Positions 1 through 8,728 of a stretch of 64,000 nt of DNA are shown piece by piece. Position numbers and translations under genes: made by a program. Under the pieces are notes generated by a model. It ran no database searches. It worked only from the letters and a program-made list of their open reading frames with translations, and was not told the origin of the DNA. Positions within the stretch are counted from its first letter, which is position 1. Each line of letters starts with the position of its first letter. Source of the stretch: Flavihumibacter solisilvae (lineage in GTDB: Bacteria > Bacteroidota > Bacteroidia > Chitinophagales > Chitinophagaceae); NCBI RefSeq assembly GCF_000814475.1, contig NZ_JSVC01000007.1, positions 1 to 64,000 of the forward strand. Reading direction: 5' to 3'.

Positions 1-105
1 AATGCTTTCGAAAAGGAATTCAATATCTCTATCCCAGATGAGCAGGCTGAAACCATCACTACTGTTGGCCAGGCTGTTGCTTATTTAGAAGAGCACGCTA
101 AGTAA
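1..105 (+). CDS. acpP: Acyl carrier protein, C-terminal part (cut by window edge)
   Basis: The first 34 codons read in frame from base 1 to a TAA stop. They give an acidic helix-rich tail with the [10 protein letters not shown] stretch, which is the end of helix II and helix III of acyl carrier protein. The DSL serine that carries phosphopantetheine lies upstream of the window. ACP carries growing fatty acyl chains in the cytosol. The next gene is fabF, the usual ACP neighbour, which supports the call. Confidence 0.9.
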   Translation, partial: NAFEKEFNISIPDEQAETITTVGQAVAYLEEHAK

Positions 106-130
106 ACGGGATTCCGTTTCAGGCATATTT

Positions 131-172
131 AATCCGCCTTTCGAAAGCATTTTCCGGCTGAGAAGGCGGATT
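131..172 (+). terminator. Stem-loop between acpP and fabF
   Basis: AATCCGCCTT at 131-140 is exactly complementary to AAGGCGGATT at 163-172, giving a 10-bp stem with a 22-base loop. No strong T-run follows, so it may be a weak terminator or a processing/stability hairpin. Either would let acpP be made in excess over fabF. Confidence 0.45.
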
Positions 173-199
173 TATCACGTTTAAAATCCGGCAAACTAC

Positions 200-1453
200 A
201 TGGAACTTAAAAGAGTTGTAGTAACAGGCATGGGGGCACTTACTCCGGTGGGAAATACACTCGAGGAGTATTGGAATGGACTGATCAATGGTGTTCCCGG
301 TGCCAATACAATCACTTTATTTGATGCTTCAAAGTTCAAGACCAAATTCGCCTGTGAAGTAAAAAACTTTGACCCTACACAGTTTCTTGATAAGAAGGAG
401 GCGCGCAAAATCGACCGTTTTACCCAGTTCGCCCTGGTTGTTTCTGACGAAGCAATGGCTGATGCAGGATTGACCCCGGACAATATCAACCCCGACAGGA
501 TCGGTGTTGTTGTAGGTAGCGGAATCGGTGGTCTGATCACTTTCCAGAATGAAGTGATGGACTTTGCCAAAGGCGACGGCACTCCGCGGTTCAACCCCTT
601 CTTTATTCCCAAGATGATCCTGGATATCGCTGCCGGTCAGATATCCATGAGACATAACCTTCGCGGACCCAATTTCGCTGTTACAAGTGCCTGTGCGAGC
701 AGTACCAACGCCATCATGGAAGCGGTAAATCTCATCAGGCTGGGTAAAGCTGATATCATTGTCAGCGGTGGTAGCGAAGCGGTGATCAGCGAAGCAGGTG
801 TAGGTGGATTCAATGCCATGAAAGCCATGAGCGAAAGGAACGACGATCCCCAGACAGCCAGCCGACCCTATGACAAGGACCGCGACGGCTTTGTAATGGG
901 TGAAGCAGCAGGTCTCCTGGTTATCGAAGAACTCGAACATGCCAAAGCACGCGGCGCGAAGATCTATTGCGAAATAGCCGGCTGCGGCGCAACTGCCGAT
1001 GCTCACCATATCACCGCTCCACATCCTGAAGGTCTCGGAGCCAAGAATGTGATGATCGCTGCCCTCCAGGACGCAGGAATGCAGCCTGAGGATATCGACT
1101 ATATCAATACCCACGGAACTTCTACTCCGCTAGGCGATGCTGCGGAAGTAAAAGCCATCATGAACGTATTCGGTGACCACGCTTTCAACCTGAATATCAG
1201 CGCTACCAAATCGATGACCGGTCACTGCCTTGGTGCAGCAGGAGTTATTGAAGCCATCGCTGCCATCAAAGCTGTGGTTCACGACATCGTTCCCCCGACC
1301 ATCAACCACTTTACAGACGACCCAGAACTCGATCCACGCCTGAACTTCACGTTCAATAAAGCGCAGCAACGTCCTGTCAGAGCCGCACTTAGCAATACTT
1401 TCGGCTTCGGTGGACACAATGCCTGCGTTATTGTGAAGAAATTTGAAGGTTGA
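200..1453 (+). CDS. fabF: 3-oxoacyl-[acyl-carrier-protein] synthase II
   Basis: A 417-residue elongating condensing enzyme that joins malonyl-ACP to acyl-ACP in fatty acid synthesis (cytosol). It is full length for the family. The nucleophile is Cys165 in VTSACASSTNAI; the two catalytic histidines are His305 (NTHGTSTP) and His342 (SMTGHCLGAAG). The C-terminal glycine-rich FGFGGHNA loop is present. The start MELKRVVVTGMG matches the usual FabF N-terminus. It follows acpP by 94 bases and precedes rnc by 60 bases; acpP-fabF-rnc is a common bacterial order. Confidence 0.97.
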   Translation: MELKRVVVTGMGALTPVGNTLEEYWNGLINGVPGANTITLFDASKFKTKFACEVKNFDPTQFLDKKEARKIDRFTQFALVVSDEAMADAGLTPDNINPDRIGVVVGSGIGGLITFQNEVMDFAKGDGTPRFNPFFIPKMILDIAAGQISMRHNLRGPNFAVTSACASSTNAIMEAVNLIRLGKADIIVSGGSEAVISEAGVGGFNAMKAMSERNDDPQTASRPYDKDRDGFVMGEAAGLLVIEELEHAKARGAKIYCEIAGCGATADAHHITAPHPEGLGAKNVMIAALQDAGMQPEDIDYINTHGTSTPLGDAAEVKAIMNVFGDHAFNLNISATKSMTGHCLGAAGVIEAIAAIKAVVHDIVPPTINHFTDDPELDPRLNFTFNKAQQRPVRAALSNTFGFGGHNACVIVKKFEG

Positions 1454-1513
1454 TTGATAAAGTATGCCAGCAATCGCTTAACTTGATTATGGTACTAATC
1501 AACCAATCATCCT

Positions 1514-2245
1514 GTGGGTTTATTTGACAGTATTTTTAAAGGATCCGGGGAAACAGCGGCATTCAAAAAGCAATTGAAGAATGTGCTGGGATTTTCACCT
1601 GGTAATACCGACCTGTACAAAACAGCACTGACTCACCGTTCGGTTAAGGATGGTGCTGCCGATAATAATGAGCGGCTCGAGTATCTCGGTGACGCCATCC
1701 TTAGCGGTATTGTCGCGGATTTCCTTTTTAAAAAATACCCCTACCGCGAAGAAGGTTTCCTTACGGAAATGCGTAGTAAGATGGTGAACAGGGCAACCCT
1801 GAATGATGTGGCCATCAAAATGGGTCTTAAAAAGATCGTTTATTTTAACAAGTTTGATAACTCGCTCAAAGTCAGCCAGATCTTCGGTAATACACTGGAA
1901 GCGGTGGTCGGCGCAGTATACCTCGATAAAGGATTCCGCGAGACCCACACCTGGGTGCTGAAACGGATCATCCTGCCCTATATGTTCATGGATGACCTGG
2001 AAAACCTCGAGATCAACCACAAAAACAAGCTTTACGGCTGGGCAAACAAGAATGGCAAGAATCTCGAATTTGAAACCCTCGAAGAAAAATTCGAAGGCGG
2101 GCGCCGGCTCTTCACCATCGGTGCCATCGTCGACGGCCAGCTGATCGCGCAGGGAAAGGCGTATAATAAGAAAGACGCCAGCCAGGTCGCCGCACAGGTC
2201 GCGGTAGAAAAACTCGGCCTCAACAAAACCGAGCTGGAATCCTGA
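1514..2245 (+). CDS. rnc: Ribonuclease III
   Basis: A 243-residue dsRNA endonuclease for rRNA and mRNA processing. The RNase III signature NNERLEYLGDAIL sits at residues 51-63, with metal-binding Glu53 and Asp60. The second acidic cluster reads FGNTLEAVVGAVYLD (124-138), so the usual Asp three residues before Glu129 is Asn126. A dsRNA-binding domain fills about 165-240. I chose the GTG at 1514 because no in-frame ATG precedes it and the following residues match the family N-terminus. The gene lies downstream of fabF in the same direction. Confidence 0.95.
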   Translation: MGLFDSIFKGSGETAAFKKQLKNVLGFSPGNTDLYKTALTHRSVKDGAADNNERLEYLGDAILSGIVADFLFKKYPYREEGFLTEMRSKMVNRATLNDVAIKMGLKKIVYFNKFDNSLKVSQIFGNTLEAVVGAVYLDKGFRETHTWVLKRIILPYMFMDDLENLEINHKNKLYGWANKNGKNLEFETLEEKFEGGRRLFTIGAIVDGQLIAQGKAYNKKDASQVAAQVAVEKLGLNKTELES

Positions 2246-2418
2246 CGGTCCCTAACCATGCATTTTAATCGGAAATTGCAATTTCGTGCTGTTATCAGCC
2301 TTAATTCTTATCCGTTCATACAAATTTCTATGGTGATTGTATAACCGTTCTATATCCCTACCTGTATCCTCAGTAGCATGTTTTATGTTCCGGTCAGGCA
2401 CTTTTGGAGTGTGCCGAT

Positions 2419-2451
2419 AGCTTCTTCTTAGCTTCTTCTTAGCTTCTTCTT
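2419..2451. repeat. Three tandem copies of an 11-bp unit
   Basis: AGCTTCTTCTT occurs three times head to tail in the gap between the convergent rnc and epimerase genes. It is a short pyrimidine-rich minisatellite with no evident function. Confidence 0.8.
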
Positions 2452-2470
2452 ACGGTCTTCCTCGCCCCAC

Positions 2471-2881
2471 TCACTTATTGACTTCAACTTCCTGACACAG
2501 TTCCACCAAAACATTTTTCGTCCCCTTCGGATGCAGGAAGCAGACCAGCTTATTATCTGCCCCTCTCTTCGGCTTTTCCTGCAATAGCTCAAACCCTTCC
2601 CCGGCAAGCCTTTTCATCTCACTTTCAATGTCCTGCACTTCAAAAGCGATATGATGAATGCCTTCTCCTCTTTTGGCGAGATACCGTGCAATCACCCCTT
2701 CGGGTGACGTGCTTTCCAACAATTCGATCTTGTTTACCCCGGTTGCAAAGAAGGCAGTCCTGACCTGCTCGCTTTCCACCTCCTCGATCTTGTAGCAGGG
2801 AGTATTAAGGAGCTTTTCAAAAAGGGGAAGGCTCTCCGCCAGGCTCTGGACGGCTATGCCTATATGTTCCACTTTCAGCAT
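2471..2881 (-). CDS. mce: Methylmalonyl-CoA epimerase
   Basis: A 136-residue protein of the vicinal-oxygen-chelate (glyoxalase) fold that interconverts (R)- and (S)-methylmalonyl-CoA in the propionyl-CoA/succinyl-CoA route. The start MLKVEHIGIAVQSL carries the first metal-binding His (EHIGIAV); a second comes from GEGIHHIAFEV, and a metal-binding Glu from VLVELCQE near the C-terminus. The open frame runs further upstream, but that extension has no family similarity, so the ATG at 2881 is used; 136 residues is the usual size. It is a lone reverse gene, convergent with rnc. A B12-binding mutase-type domain protein lies at 17.4-17.8 kb. Confidence 0.92.
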   Translation of the reverse strand: MLKVEHIGIAVQSLAESLPLFEKLLNTPCYKIEEVESEQVRTAFFATGVNKIELLESTSPEGVIARYLAKRGEGIHHIAFEVQDIESEMKRLAGEGFELLQEKPKRGADNKLVCFLHPKGTKNVLVELCQEVEVNK

Positions 2882-3043
2882 TTTTTGTTGTAAAGCTAAT
2901 GGTAAACAGCATGTTAAAGCCAGTTTAACAGTCCAGATGCATACCTGTTTCGATTTCCGGAAATAAAGGATAATGGTGTTTTCACCCTCCGAAATCTCGT
3001 TCAATTGGGCTAATTTTGTGTTCCAGAAAATTGCAAAGAATTT

Positions 3044-4261
3044 ATGTTGAAACTCCCGATTTATCTTGATAATAATGCGACTACACCCTGTGATCCGCGC
3101 GTGGTAGAGGCTATGCTTCCTTATTTTACCGAGCATTTCGGTAATGCGGCAAGTCGCAACCACCCCTTTGGCTGGGCGGCAGAAGAAGCTGTTGATTATG
3201 CGCGTGAGCAGGTTGCCAAGCTGATTGGTGCTGATCCTAAGGAGATTATCTTCACTTCGGGAGCAACAGAGGCCGACAACCTGGCTATCAAAGGTGTTTA
3301 TGACATGTATGCCAGCAAAGGAAACCACGTAATCACCTGTGTAACAGAGCATAAGGCTGTCCTGGACACCTGTAAGCACATTGAAAAATCAGGCGGTGAG
3401 GTAACCTACCTGCCCGTTAATAATGAAGGACTTATCGACCTGGCCGAACTGGAAGCGGCTATCCGTCCAACCACTATCCTTATTGCCATCATGTATGCCA
3501 ATAACGAGACCGGTACGGTAATGCCTGTCCGTGAGATCAGTGCCATCGCCCGTAAGAAAGGCGTACTTTTCTTCACTGACGCCACCCAGGCCGTTGGCAA
3601 AGTCCCTGTCGATGTTCAGAAGGACGGAATTGACCTGCTCGCATTCTCCGCACATAAAATGTACGGACCAAAGGGAATTGGTGCACTGTATGTCCGCCGG
3701 AAGAACCCCCGCGTTAAGGTGACAGCCCAAATGGATGGCGGCGGCCACGAGCGCGGCATGCGTTCAGGTACCCTCAACGTTCCGGGTATCGTTGGTTTCG
3801 GAAAGGCATGTGAACTGGCAAGCCAGGAAATGGAAACAGAATCAAAAAGACTCAGCGCGTTGCGCGACAAGCTGGAATCTGCCTTACTCAAGCTCGAAGA
3901 AGCGTATGTAAACGGCAGCACCGCACATCGTCTCCCGCACGTTGCCAACATCTCTTTCAAATATGTTGAAGGCGAAGGACTCATGATGGGCTTTAACAAG
4001 AACATCGCCCTCTCTTCAGGCTCTGCCTGTACGTCGGCGTCACTGGAACCTTCCTATGTGCTGAAAGCACTTGGACTTGGTGACGATCTCGCTCACTCTT
4101 CCCTGCGTTTCGGTCTCGGCCGCTTCACTACCGAAGAGCAGATCGATTACACTATTGAACATGTTTCCGGTACTGTGAACAAGCTCCGCGAAATGAGCCC
4201 CCTCTGGGAAATGTTCAAAGAAGGAATTGACCTCAACACCATTGAATGGGCCCATCACTAA
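3044..4261 (+). CDS. iscS: Cysteine desulfurase
   Basis: A 405-residue PLP-dependent (class V aminotransferase fold) enzyme that removes sulfur from cysteine to give a persulfide for Fe-S cluster and tRNA thiolation. The N-terminus [10 protein letters not shown] is typical. His103 (TEHKAV) stacks on PLP, Lys205 ([11 protein letters not shown]) forms the Schiff base, and Cys329 in [10 protein letters not shown] is the persulfide-bearing cysteine. Full length for IscS type I enzymes. It is followed by iscU and an iscA-type gene. A possible -7 box TAATTTTG lies at 3011-3018. Confidence 0.96.
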   Translation: MLKLPIYLDNNATTPCDPRVVEAMLPYFTEHFGNAASRNHPFGWAAEEAVDYAREQVAKLIGADPKEIIFTSGATEADNLAIKGVYDMYASKGNHVITCVTEHKAVLDTCKHIEKSGGEVTYLPVNNEGLIDLAELEAAIRPTTILIAIMYANNETGTVMPVREISAIARKKGVLFFTDATQAVGKVPVDVQKDGIDLLAFSAHKMYGPKGIGALYVRRKNPRVKVTAQMDGGGHERGMRSGTLNVPGIVGFGKACELASQEMETESKRLSALRDKLESALLKLEEAYVNGSTAHRLPHVANISFKYVEGEGLMMGFNKNIALSSGSACTSASLEPSYVLKALGLGDDLAHSSLRFGLGRFTTEEQIDYTIEHVSGTVNKLREMSPLWEMFKEGIDLNTIEWAHH

Positions 4262-4278
4262 TGGGTGATGCCCTTTTA
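4248..4278 (+). terminator. Hairpin at iscS stop followed by T-rich tract
   Basis: Bases 4248-4258 pair with 4265-4273 (GGGC/GCCC and ATCAC/GTGAT, with a two-base CC bulge). The stem overlaps the iscS stop codon and is followed by CTTTTAAATTTTT. It looks like an intra-operon attenuator or partial terminator before iscU. Confidence 0.45.
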
Positions 4279-4309
4279 AATTTTTACATTTTACTTTTTA
4301 ATTTTAAAT

Positions 4310-4726
4310 ATGTCTTACTCAGAAAAACTCATTGATCACTACCAGAACCCCAAGAACGTGGGTACTCTCGATAAAGCAAAAAAGAACGTTGGTACCGGCC
4401 TCGTAGGAGCACCTGAATGTGGTGACGTAATGCGTTTGCAGATCGAAGTGGATGATGCTACAGGAGTTATAACTGATGCAAAATTCAAAACCTTTGGTTG
4501 CGGATCAGCGATAGCATCTTCATCACTGGCTACTGAATGGCTGAAAGGCAAATCTGTTGATGACGCTCTCAAGATCGACAATATGGAGATCGTGGAAGAA
4601 CTCAATCTTCCGCCAGTAAAGATCCATTGCTCCGTTCTCGCCGAAGACGCAATCAAAGCTGCCATCAACGATTACAGGAAGAAAAATGGCCTGGAAGAAC
4701 TTCAGTTCGAAGAAAGAATTCACTAA
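4310..4726 (+). CDS. iscU: Fe-S cluster assembly scaffold IscU
   Basis: A 138-residue scaffold on which nascent [2Fe-2S] clusters are built from IscS-derived sulfur. The three ligand cysteines are Cys37 (APECGDVM), Cys64 (TFGCGSAIAS) and Cys107 (KIHCSVLAEDA), with the conserved Asp39. The HscA-type chaperone motif LPPVK is at 100-104. The start MSYSEKLIDHYQNPKNVG is the normal IscU start. It lies 48 bases after iscS, behind an AT-rich leader. Confidence 0.96.
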   Translation: MSYSEKLIDHYQNPKNVGTLDKAKKNVGTGLVGAPECGDVMRLQIEVDDATGVITDAKFKTFGCGSAIASSSLATEWLKGKSVDDALKIDNMEIVEELNLPPVKIHCSVLAEDAIKAAINDYRKKNGLEELQFEERIH

Positions 4727-4790
4727 GAACTTTACCATATAGGTTTGTGTTATATATGTAACGTAAACGGTAAACTTCAAATTGATCGAT

Positions 4791-5123
4791 ATGATTTATG
4801 TAAGTGATAAAGCGAGGGAAAAAGTGGCAAAGCTGATGCAGGACGCCAGCATAGAAAATGCTTCGGAGTATTTTCTGCGTGTATCTGTAGTTGGCGGCGG
4901 CTGCTCCGGCCTTAGCTATAAACTTGACTTCGATAACGAGTCTAAACCCATGGACCAGGTGTTTGAAGACAATGGAGTTAAAGTGGTTACTGACCTGAAG
5001 AGCTTTCTGTACCTGGTAAATACCACCCTGGATTTCTCTGACGGGTTAAATGGTAAGGGATTCTATTTCAGCAATCCTAATGCCAGCCGGACTTGCGGCT
5101 GCGGAGAAAGTTTTGCAGTCTGA
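4791..5123 (+). CDS. iscA: A-type iron-sulfur carrier (IscA/ErpA family)
   Basis: A 110-residue HesB/YadR-family protein that delivers Fe-S clusters to targets. The three conserved cysteines are Cys38 (GGGCSGLSY) and Cys102/Cys104 (TCGCGESF). I use the ATG at 4791 (MIYVSDKARE); an in-frame TTG at 4782 would add three residues. It closes the iscS-iscU-iscA run and is followed by a clear terminator. IscA and ErpA cannot be told apart from sequence alone here. Confidence 0.92.
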   Translation: MIYVSDKAREKVAKLMQDASIENASEYFLRVSVVGGGCSGLSYKLDFDNESKPMDQVFEDNGVKVVTDLKSFLYLVNTTLDFSDGLNGKGFYFSNPNASRTCGCGESFAV

Positions 5124-5170
5124 TTGATCTGCGGTTATGCTGCCCTGCATACCGAATGCACAATAAAACA

Positions 5171-5199
5171 AATCCCGCCTTTTGGCGGGATTCATTTTT
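5171..5199 (+). terminator. Rho-independent terminator after iscA
   Basis: AATCCCGCC (5171-5179) pairs perfectly with GGCGGGATT (5184-5192) across a TTTT loop and is followed by CATTTTT. It ends the iscSUA operon. Confidence 0.8.
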
Positions 5200-5331
5200 G
5201 CAGTTGGTTTCAGTTACCGGGCGTATGCCCGTTAAAGTGGGAGAACGAATATATTGGAATCAGGCTAATTAATCACAACAAAATCCCTGTTTCTGCAGGC
5301 GGCTAGGCCGGGAAAACTTATTTTTGAATTT

Positions 5332-6054
5332 ATGTGGTCTATCTGTAACAAAGAATTCCGCCAGTTTTTTGGAAGCTTAACCGGGCTGGTCGCAATCATC
5401 ATTTTCCTGCTGCTCAACGGCCTCTTCCTGTTTGTTTTTCCCGATTCAAGCATCCTTGAATACGGATATGCAAGCCTGGAAAAATTCTTTGAACTGGCAC
5501 CGTGGATCCTGCTCTTCCTTGTACCGGCAGTGACCATGCGAAGCTGGTCGGATGAATTCCGCACCGGCACATTCGAAATCCTTAAAACAAGGCCAGTCAC
5601 ACCTGGTAACCTGGTGTTCGGAAAATTCCTGGGCGCATTCTTCATTGTACTAATCGCTTTGTTACCGACGATTGTGTATGCATTCAGCGTACAGGCACTG
5701 TCAATGGACAGGGGAATTGATACTGGGGCTACTACCGGTTCATACATCGGGCTCGTACTGCTTGCGGCTTCATTTACAGCCATCGGCACCTGGTGCAGCA
5801 GTCTCACATCCAACAGCGTTGTAGCTTTCCTTGTGAGCGCTTTTGTTTGTTTCGTCATGTATACAGGATTTACTGCTATCAGTAAGTTGCCCGCCTTCCA
5901 GGGCAACGCGGATTATTTTCTCGAAATGATCGGTATCGACTTCCACTATAGCCGCATCAGTAAAGGTGTGGTCGACAGCAGGGACATCATCTATTTTGGA
6001 AGCGTCATTGCCTTCTTCCTTCTTATCACCAACAGAAAAATCGCAGTTCGCTAA
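5332..6054 (+). CDS. gldF: Gliding motility ABC transporter permease GldF
   Basis: A 240-residue inner-membrane permease of the ABC-2 type with about six hydrophobic segments (first near residues 17-37, last near 222-236). The MRSWSDEFRTGTFEILKTRPVTP stretch between segments two and three is typical of GldF/NosY-type permeases. GldF works with GldG and the ATPase GldA; no gldA is seen in this window. It is known from flavobacterial gliding, though many non-gliding Bacteroidota keep it. It starts the six-gene forward operon; a possible -7 box TATTTTTG lies at 5319-5326, just before the ATG. Confidence 0.9.
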   Translation: MWSICNKEFRQFFGSLTGLVAIIIFLLLNGLFLFVFPDSSILEYGYASLEKFFELAPWILLFLVPAVTMRSWSDEFRTGTFEILKTRPVTPGNLVFGKFLGAFFIVLIALLPTIVYAFSVQALSMDRGIDTGATTGSYIGLVLLAASFTAIGTWCSSLTSNSVVAFLVSAFVCFVMYTGFTAISKLPAFQGNADYFLEMIGIDFHYSRISKGVVDSRDIIYFGSVIAFFLLITNRKIAVR

Positions 6055-6060
6055 TACTCC

Positions 6061-7770
6061 ATGAAGAAAATACAGCAATCGAGGCTCTACTGGTTGATCA
6101 TACTGGTCATCCTTTTCTTATTGAACTGGATCGCCGCCTATGTGCCCTATCGAGCCGACCTTACTGCAGAAAGACGTTATACCCTTTCCACACCGACCCG
6201 GAAGTTGTTATCAGGCCTCGATGCGCCGGTAACAATCGACGTGCTGCTCAACGGTGAAATGCCGGCGGGCTTCAGGAAGCTCGCAGCCAGCACCAATGAC
6301 CTGCTTACCGAATTCAAAGCTGCCGGAAGATCCAATCTCCGGTTCACTTTCAGCAAGCCAGGTGATGGCATGGCGGATACGGCCAGGCTTTCCCTCTATG
6401 ATTCACTGGCACAACTGGGACTGCGCCCGACTAACATTAAGGCACAAACGAAAGAAGGGGAGGGACAGGAAGAGCGCCTCGTTTTCCCCGGTGCAGTGAT
6501 CTCTTACAAGGGACGTACAACCGCTATCGACCTGCTGCAGGGCGTGAGTTCGGAAGGTGGACTCGAATCACTCAACAAAGCAGAAGCCCTGCTGGAATAC
6601 AAATTTGCCAATGCCATCCGCCAGCTGAGGCAGGATACTGTACCCATGGTTGGTTACCTGGTTGGAAACGGAGAGCCGGTATCTTACCAGGTATACGACC
6701 TCATCGAAAATGTGCTGAAGAAGAACTATGCATTCCGGATCCTGCCGATTGACAGTGTTGCCATTATTCCGCCCGTGTTTAAGGCAATGGTCATCACTAA
6801 ACCTGTTGTCACTTTCAGTGAAGATCAAAAATTCAAGCTTGACCAGTACGTGATGCATGGAGGCAGAATCATCTGGATGATCGACAACCTTTACGCGGAG
6901 ATGGACAGCCTGCAGCGGACACAAAACGAATTTATCGCCTTCGACCGGGGACTCGATATAGACGACATGTTATTCCGGTATGGTGTACGTGTAAACCAGG
7001 ACCTTGTGCAGGACCTGAATGCAGACCGTATTCCCTCCGTTGTGGGAAGCATGGGTGGTAAACCGCAGATTGAACTGTTGCCGTGGCCATATTTCCCGCG
7101 GCTTTCCAATTACAATGGTCAACCCATGGCAAAAAACCTCGACGATGTAGTTGCCCAGTTTCCCAATTCCATCGATACAGTTGCCGCTCCCGGTATCAAT
7201 AAAAGCATCCTGCTTGCCACTTCGCAGAACTCACGAACCCTTGCCACGCCGGCAAAAGTCAGCTGGCAAAGCATCGAAACGGAAGATGATCTTAAAATGT
7301 TCAATAAGGCACATATTCCGGTTGCAGTTCTGCTGGAAGGCAGGTTCACGTCATTATACAACAATCGGGTAACGGCAGAACAACGGAGCTTATGGCAGCA
7401 GGCTGGCCAGGACATCAGCATGCAGTCGCCCGAAAATAAAATGATCGTGATTGCGGATGGTGATATTGCATTGAACGCAGTTACGCAGAATGAAGGACCT
7501 TTGCCGATGGGCATGAATGCGTATACCAAATACCAGTATGCCAACCGTGATTTTATCCAGAACTGCGTTGAATACCTGGTAGATGAGACCGGCATCCTGG
7601 AAACAAGAGGAAAGGATTTCACCCTGCGGTTGCTCGACAGGAAAAAACTGGATGAGAAAAAATCTTACTGGCAGGTAGTTAACATAGTATTGCCCATAAT
7701 ATTGATATTGTTATTCGGGTTGGTTTATCAATGGATGAAAAAAAGACGTTACCAAAAAGTTAGAGCATGA
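6061..7770 (+). CDS. gldG: Gliding motility-associated ABC transporter substrate-binding protein GldG
   Basis: A 569-residue protein with a short basic N-terminus, a membrane anchor at about 9-28, a large periplasmic ABC_transp_aux-type domain, and a second membrane segment near 540-560 followed by a basic tail (KKRRYQK). This topology is normal for GldG. It lies 6 bases after gldF and overlaps terC by 4 bases (ATGA), so it is translationally coupled on both sides. It partners GldF in an ABC complex linked to gliding and secretion. Confidence 0.92.
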   Translation: MKKIQQSRLYWLIILVILFLLNWIAAYVPYRADLTAERRYTLSTPTRKLLSGLDAPVTIDVLLNGEMPAGFRKLAASTNDLLTEFKAAGRSNLRFTFSKPGDGMADTARLSLYDSLAQLGLRPTNIKAQTKEGEGQEERLVFPGAVISYKGRTTAIDLLQGVSSEGGLESLNKAEALLEYKFANAIRQLRQDTVPMVGYLVGNGEPVSYQVYDLIENVLKKNYAFRILPIDSVAIIPPVFKAMVITKPVVTFSEDQKFKLDQYVMHGGRIIWMIDNLYAEMDSLQRTQNEFIAFDRGLDIDDMLFRYGVRVNQDLVQDLNADRIPSVVGSMGGKPQIELLPWPYFPRLSNYNGQPMAKNLDDVVAQFPNSIDTVAAPGINKSILLATSQNSRTLATPAKVSWQSIETEDDLKMFNKAHIPVAVLLEGRFTSLYNNRVTAEQRSLWQQAGQDISMQSPENKMIVIADGDIALNAVTQNEGPLPMGMNAYTKYQYANRDFIQNCVEYLVDETGILETRGKDFTLRLLDRKKLDEKKSYWQVVNIVLPIILILLFGLVYQWMKKRRYQKVRA

Positions 7771-8726
7771 CATCTGAACAATTAACCTACCTGGTCTTTG
7801 GGGTGGTATTATTGATCGCACTGGTTTTTGACCTGGGGTTATTAAGCAAGAAGACGACGGAGATCACGATAAAGAAAGCGCTTGTTCAAACAATTTTCTG
7901 GGTTTCGCTGGCCCTGGCTTTTTTTGTTTTTATCTGGTTTGAAGATGGCAAGACAATAGCCATTGAATACCTGAGCGCATACCTGATGGAATGGTCGCTC
8001 AGTATCGACAATATTTTTGTATTCATCCTGATCTTCTCCTTTTTTAAGGTGAAGCAACAATTCATTCCGCGGGCACTGCTGATAGGTATCCTGATGGCAA
8101 TCATCTTCAGGATCATCTTTATTTCGGTAGGCATTGTGCTGATCGAACGTTTCGAATGGCTGCTGTATTTTTTTGGCGCCTTCCTGTTGTACACCGGAGT
8201 TAAAATGTTCACCGCAAAGCACGACGAGGAGGTAAACCTTGCCGAGAACAAAGTGTACCGCTTCATTCAGCGCATGTTGCCAATCGTCTCGCATGATGGT
8301 GACGGAAAGTTCAGTATCGTGCAGGACGGAAAGCGCTTTTATACAAACCTGTTTGTAGTGATCATCATGCTGGCCACAACAGATATTGTATTTGCACTTG
8401 ATTCAATTCCTGCTGTGTTTGCCATCTCGCAGAACCGGCTGGTGATCTATACTTCGAATATATTTGCTGTACTCGGGCTCCGTTCCCTGTTCTTCCTGCT
8501 GAAAGGCGCCGTGAATAAATTTGCTTACCTGCAGCAGGGCATAGCAGTGGTACTCGTATTCATCGGTCTGAAAATGCTGGCTGAAATGGTTCATTTCAAA
8601 GTACCTGTTTTCGTTTCGCTGCTTGTGATTGTGCTTTGTATAACCGCTTCAATCATTTACTCGATCAGTACGGCCGGTCGTGCGGGAAAAACAGAATTGC
8701 AACAGGGCGAAAGTGATTTACGATAG
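7767..8726 (+). CDS. TerC family integral membrane protein
   Basis: A 319-residue polytopic membrane protein with about nine hydrophobic segments. The family hallmarks are EWSLSIDNIFVF (first acidic motif) and TDIVFALDSIPAVFAI (second). TerC/Alx proteins are tied to metal homeostasis, in particular manganese export that supports loading of secreted metalloenzymes. It overlaps the gldG stop by 4 bases and ends 2 bases before the next start, so it sits inside the operon. The exact substrate cannot be read from the sequence. Confidence 0.92.
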   Translation: MTSEQLTYLVFGVVLLIALVFDLGLLSKKTTEITIKKALVQTIFWVSLALAFFVFIWFEDGKTIAIEYLSAYLMEWSLSIDNIFVFILIFSFFKVKQQFIPRALLIGILMAIIFRIIFISVGIVLIERFEWLLYFFGAFLLYTGVKMFTAKHDEEVNLAENKVYRFIQRMLPIVSHDGDGKFSIVQDGKRFYTNLFVVIIMLATTDIVFALDSIPAVFAISQNRLVIYTSNIFAVLGLRSLFFLLKGAVNKFAYLQQGIAVVLVFIGLKMLAEMVHFKVPVFVSLLVIVLCITASIIYSISTAGRAGKTELQQGESDLR

Positions 8727-8728
8727 TT

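Noticed and set aside
329-1114. 261-residue frame opposite fabF
   Set aside because: Antisense shadow of a certain gene, with Cys/His-rich low-complexity composition.
2882-3379. Upstream extension of the epimerase frame
   Set aside because: It overlaps iscS and adds residues unrelated to the 136-residue family.
5124-5306. 60-residue forward frame directly after iscA
   Set aside because: It runs through the iscA terminator and has no protein-like features.
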